Assembly (NCBI GenBank): GCA_026785795.1
Contig: JAJAZJ010000038.1
Location: 1 to 5,490 of the forward strand
Source of the DNA: Pseudoxanthomonas sp.
Lineage (GTDB): Bacteria; Pseudomonadota; Gammaproteobacteria; Xanthomonadales; Xanthomonadaceae
Length of the DNA stretch: 5,490 nt
Reading direction: 5' to 3'
Every line of letters begins with the position of its first letter. Position 1 is the first letter of the stretch. The notes under the pieces are model-generated. The model saw only the letters and a program-made list of their open reading frames with translations, was not told the origin of the DNA and did no database searches. The position numbers were made by a program, and so were the translations under genes. Of the stretch, positions 5,376-5,490 are shown piece by piece.

Positions 5376-5490
5376 ATGCCGACTCCCACCAAGCCTCACG
5401 GGCTGGCGCCCGCGCCCACTGCACCCGCTGCCGCCGCCATCCAGGCCAGGGAAGCTGGACTGGTCTATGTGAGTGATGCCGTGCCGGGGA
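5376..5490 (+). CDS. DNA topoisomerase IB, N-terminal part (runs off the window)
   Basis: Thirty-eight codons are visible. After an Ala/Pro/Thr-rich leader (1-21), residues 24-38 read AREAGLVYVSDAVPG. This is the hallmark start of bacterial poxvirus-type topoisomerase IB proteins, where the family reads approximately ARAAGLRYVSD..PGI before the Arg/Lys-rich DNA-binding segment. Such enzymes relax supercoils through a 3'-phosphotyrosine intermediate. The active-site tyrosine and the rest of the protein lie outside the window. The gene diverges from the decayed I78 gene, so its promoter must lie within or beside that remnant. Identity rests on this short signature only. Confidence 0.75.
   Translation, partial: MPTPTKPHGLAPAPTAPAAAAIQAREAGLVYVSDAVPG

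Noticed and set aside
5123..5476. Overlapping open frames of about 90 codons on both strands in 5123-5476
   Set aside because: None has a ribosome-binding site or family resemblance as a whole. The recognisable pieces are short and in different frames, which fits the decayed I78 gene and the topoisomerase start better.

Overview
The window is chromosomal DNA from a high-GC gammaproteobacterium, most likely family Xanthomonadaceae (Stenotrophomonas, Pseudoxanthomonas or Xanthomonas type). This rests on the strong G/C third-position bias, the style of the RmuC, RlmI-like and rhomboid proteins, and a palindromic intergenic repeat of a kind I associate with that family. The placement is by recognition, not by a search.

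Left part (1-2895), housekeeping genes on the minus strand. Positions 73-182 hold a palindromic repeat just beyond the 3' end of rmuC. A further minus-strand gene may begin at the extreme left edge. rmuC (203-1555) encodes a membrane-anchored coiled-coil protein with a nuclease-like domain. An RlmI-like 23S rRNA cytosine-C5 methyltransferase gene (1714-2895) lies upstream of it in the same direction, 158 bp away.

Middle (2982-4351), plus strand. A rhomboid intramembrane protease gene is present twice in tandem. The first copy (about 2982-3540) is a pseudogene. It has lost 32 codons that carry the HxxxxHxxxN oxyanion-hole segment and has at least two single-base frameshifts. The second copy (3578-4351) is intact, with Ser and His catalytic residues. 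No stop codon separates the tail of the broken copy from the intact one.

Right part (4348-5490). A minus-strand remnant of an unrecognised small membrane protein converges on the rhomboid stop codon. Next comes an intact lipoprotein with a peptidase inhibitor I78 domain (4586-4945, minus). Behind it is a decayed second I78 gene (C-terminal part 5031-5174, traces to about 5340). Diverging from this, the first 38 codons of a type IB DNA topoisomerase gene begin at 5376 and run off the window.

I see no CRISPR array, tRNA, phage module or clearly new multi-gene system. The notable points are gene decay (two families, each with an intact copy beside a broken one) and a shared promoter-like spacing (-10-like hexamer, 6 nt, ATG) at three starts without Shine-Dalgarno sites, which suggests leaderless transcripts.
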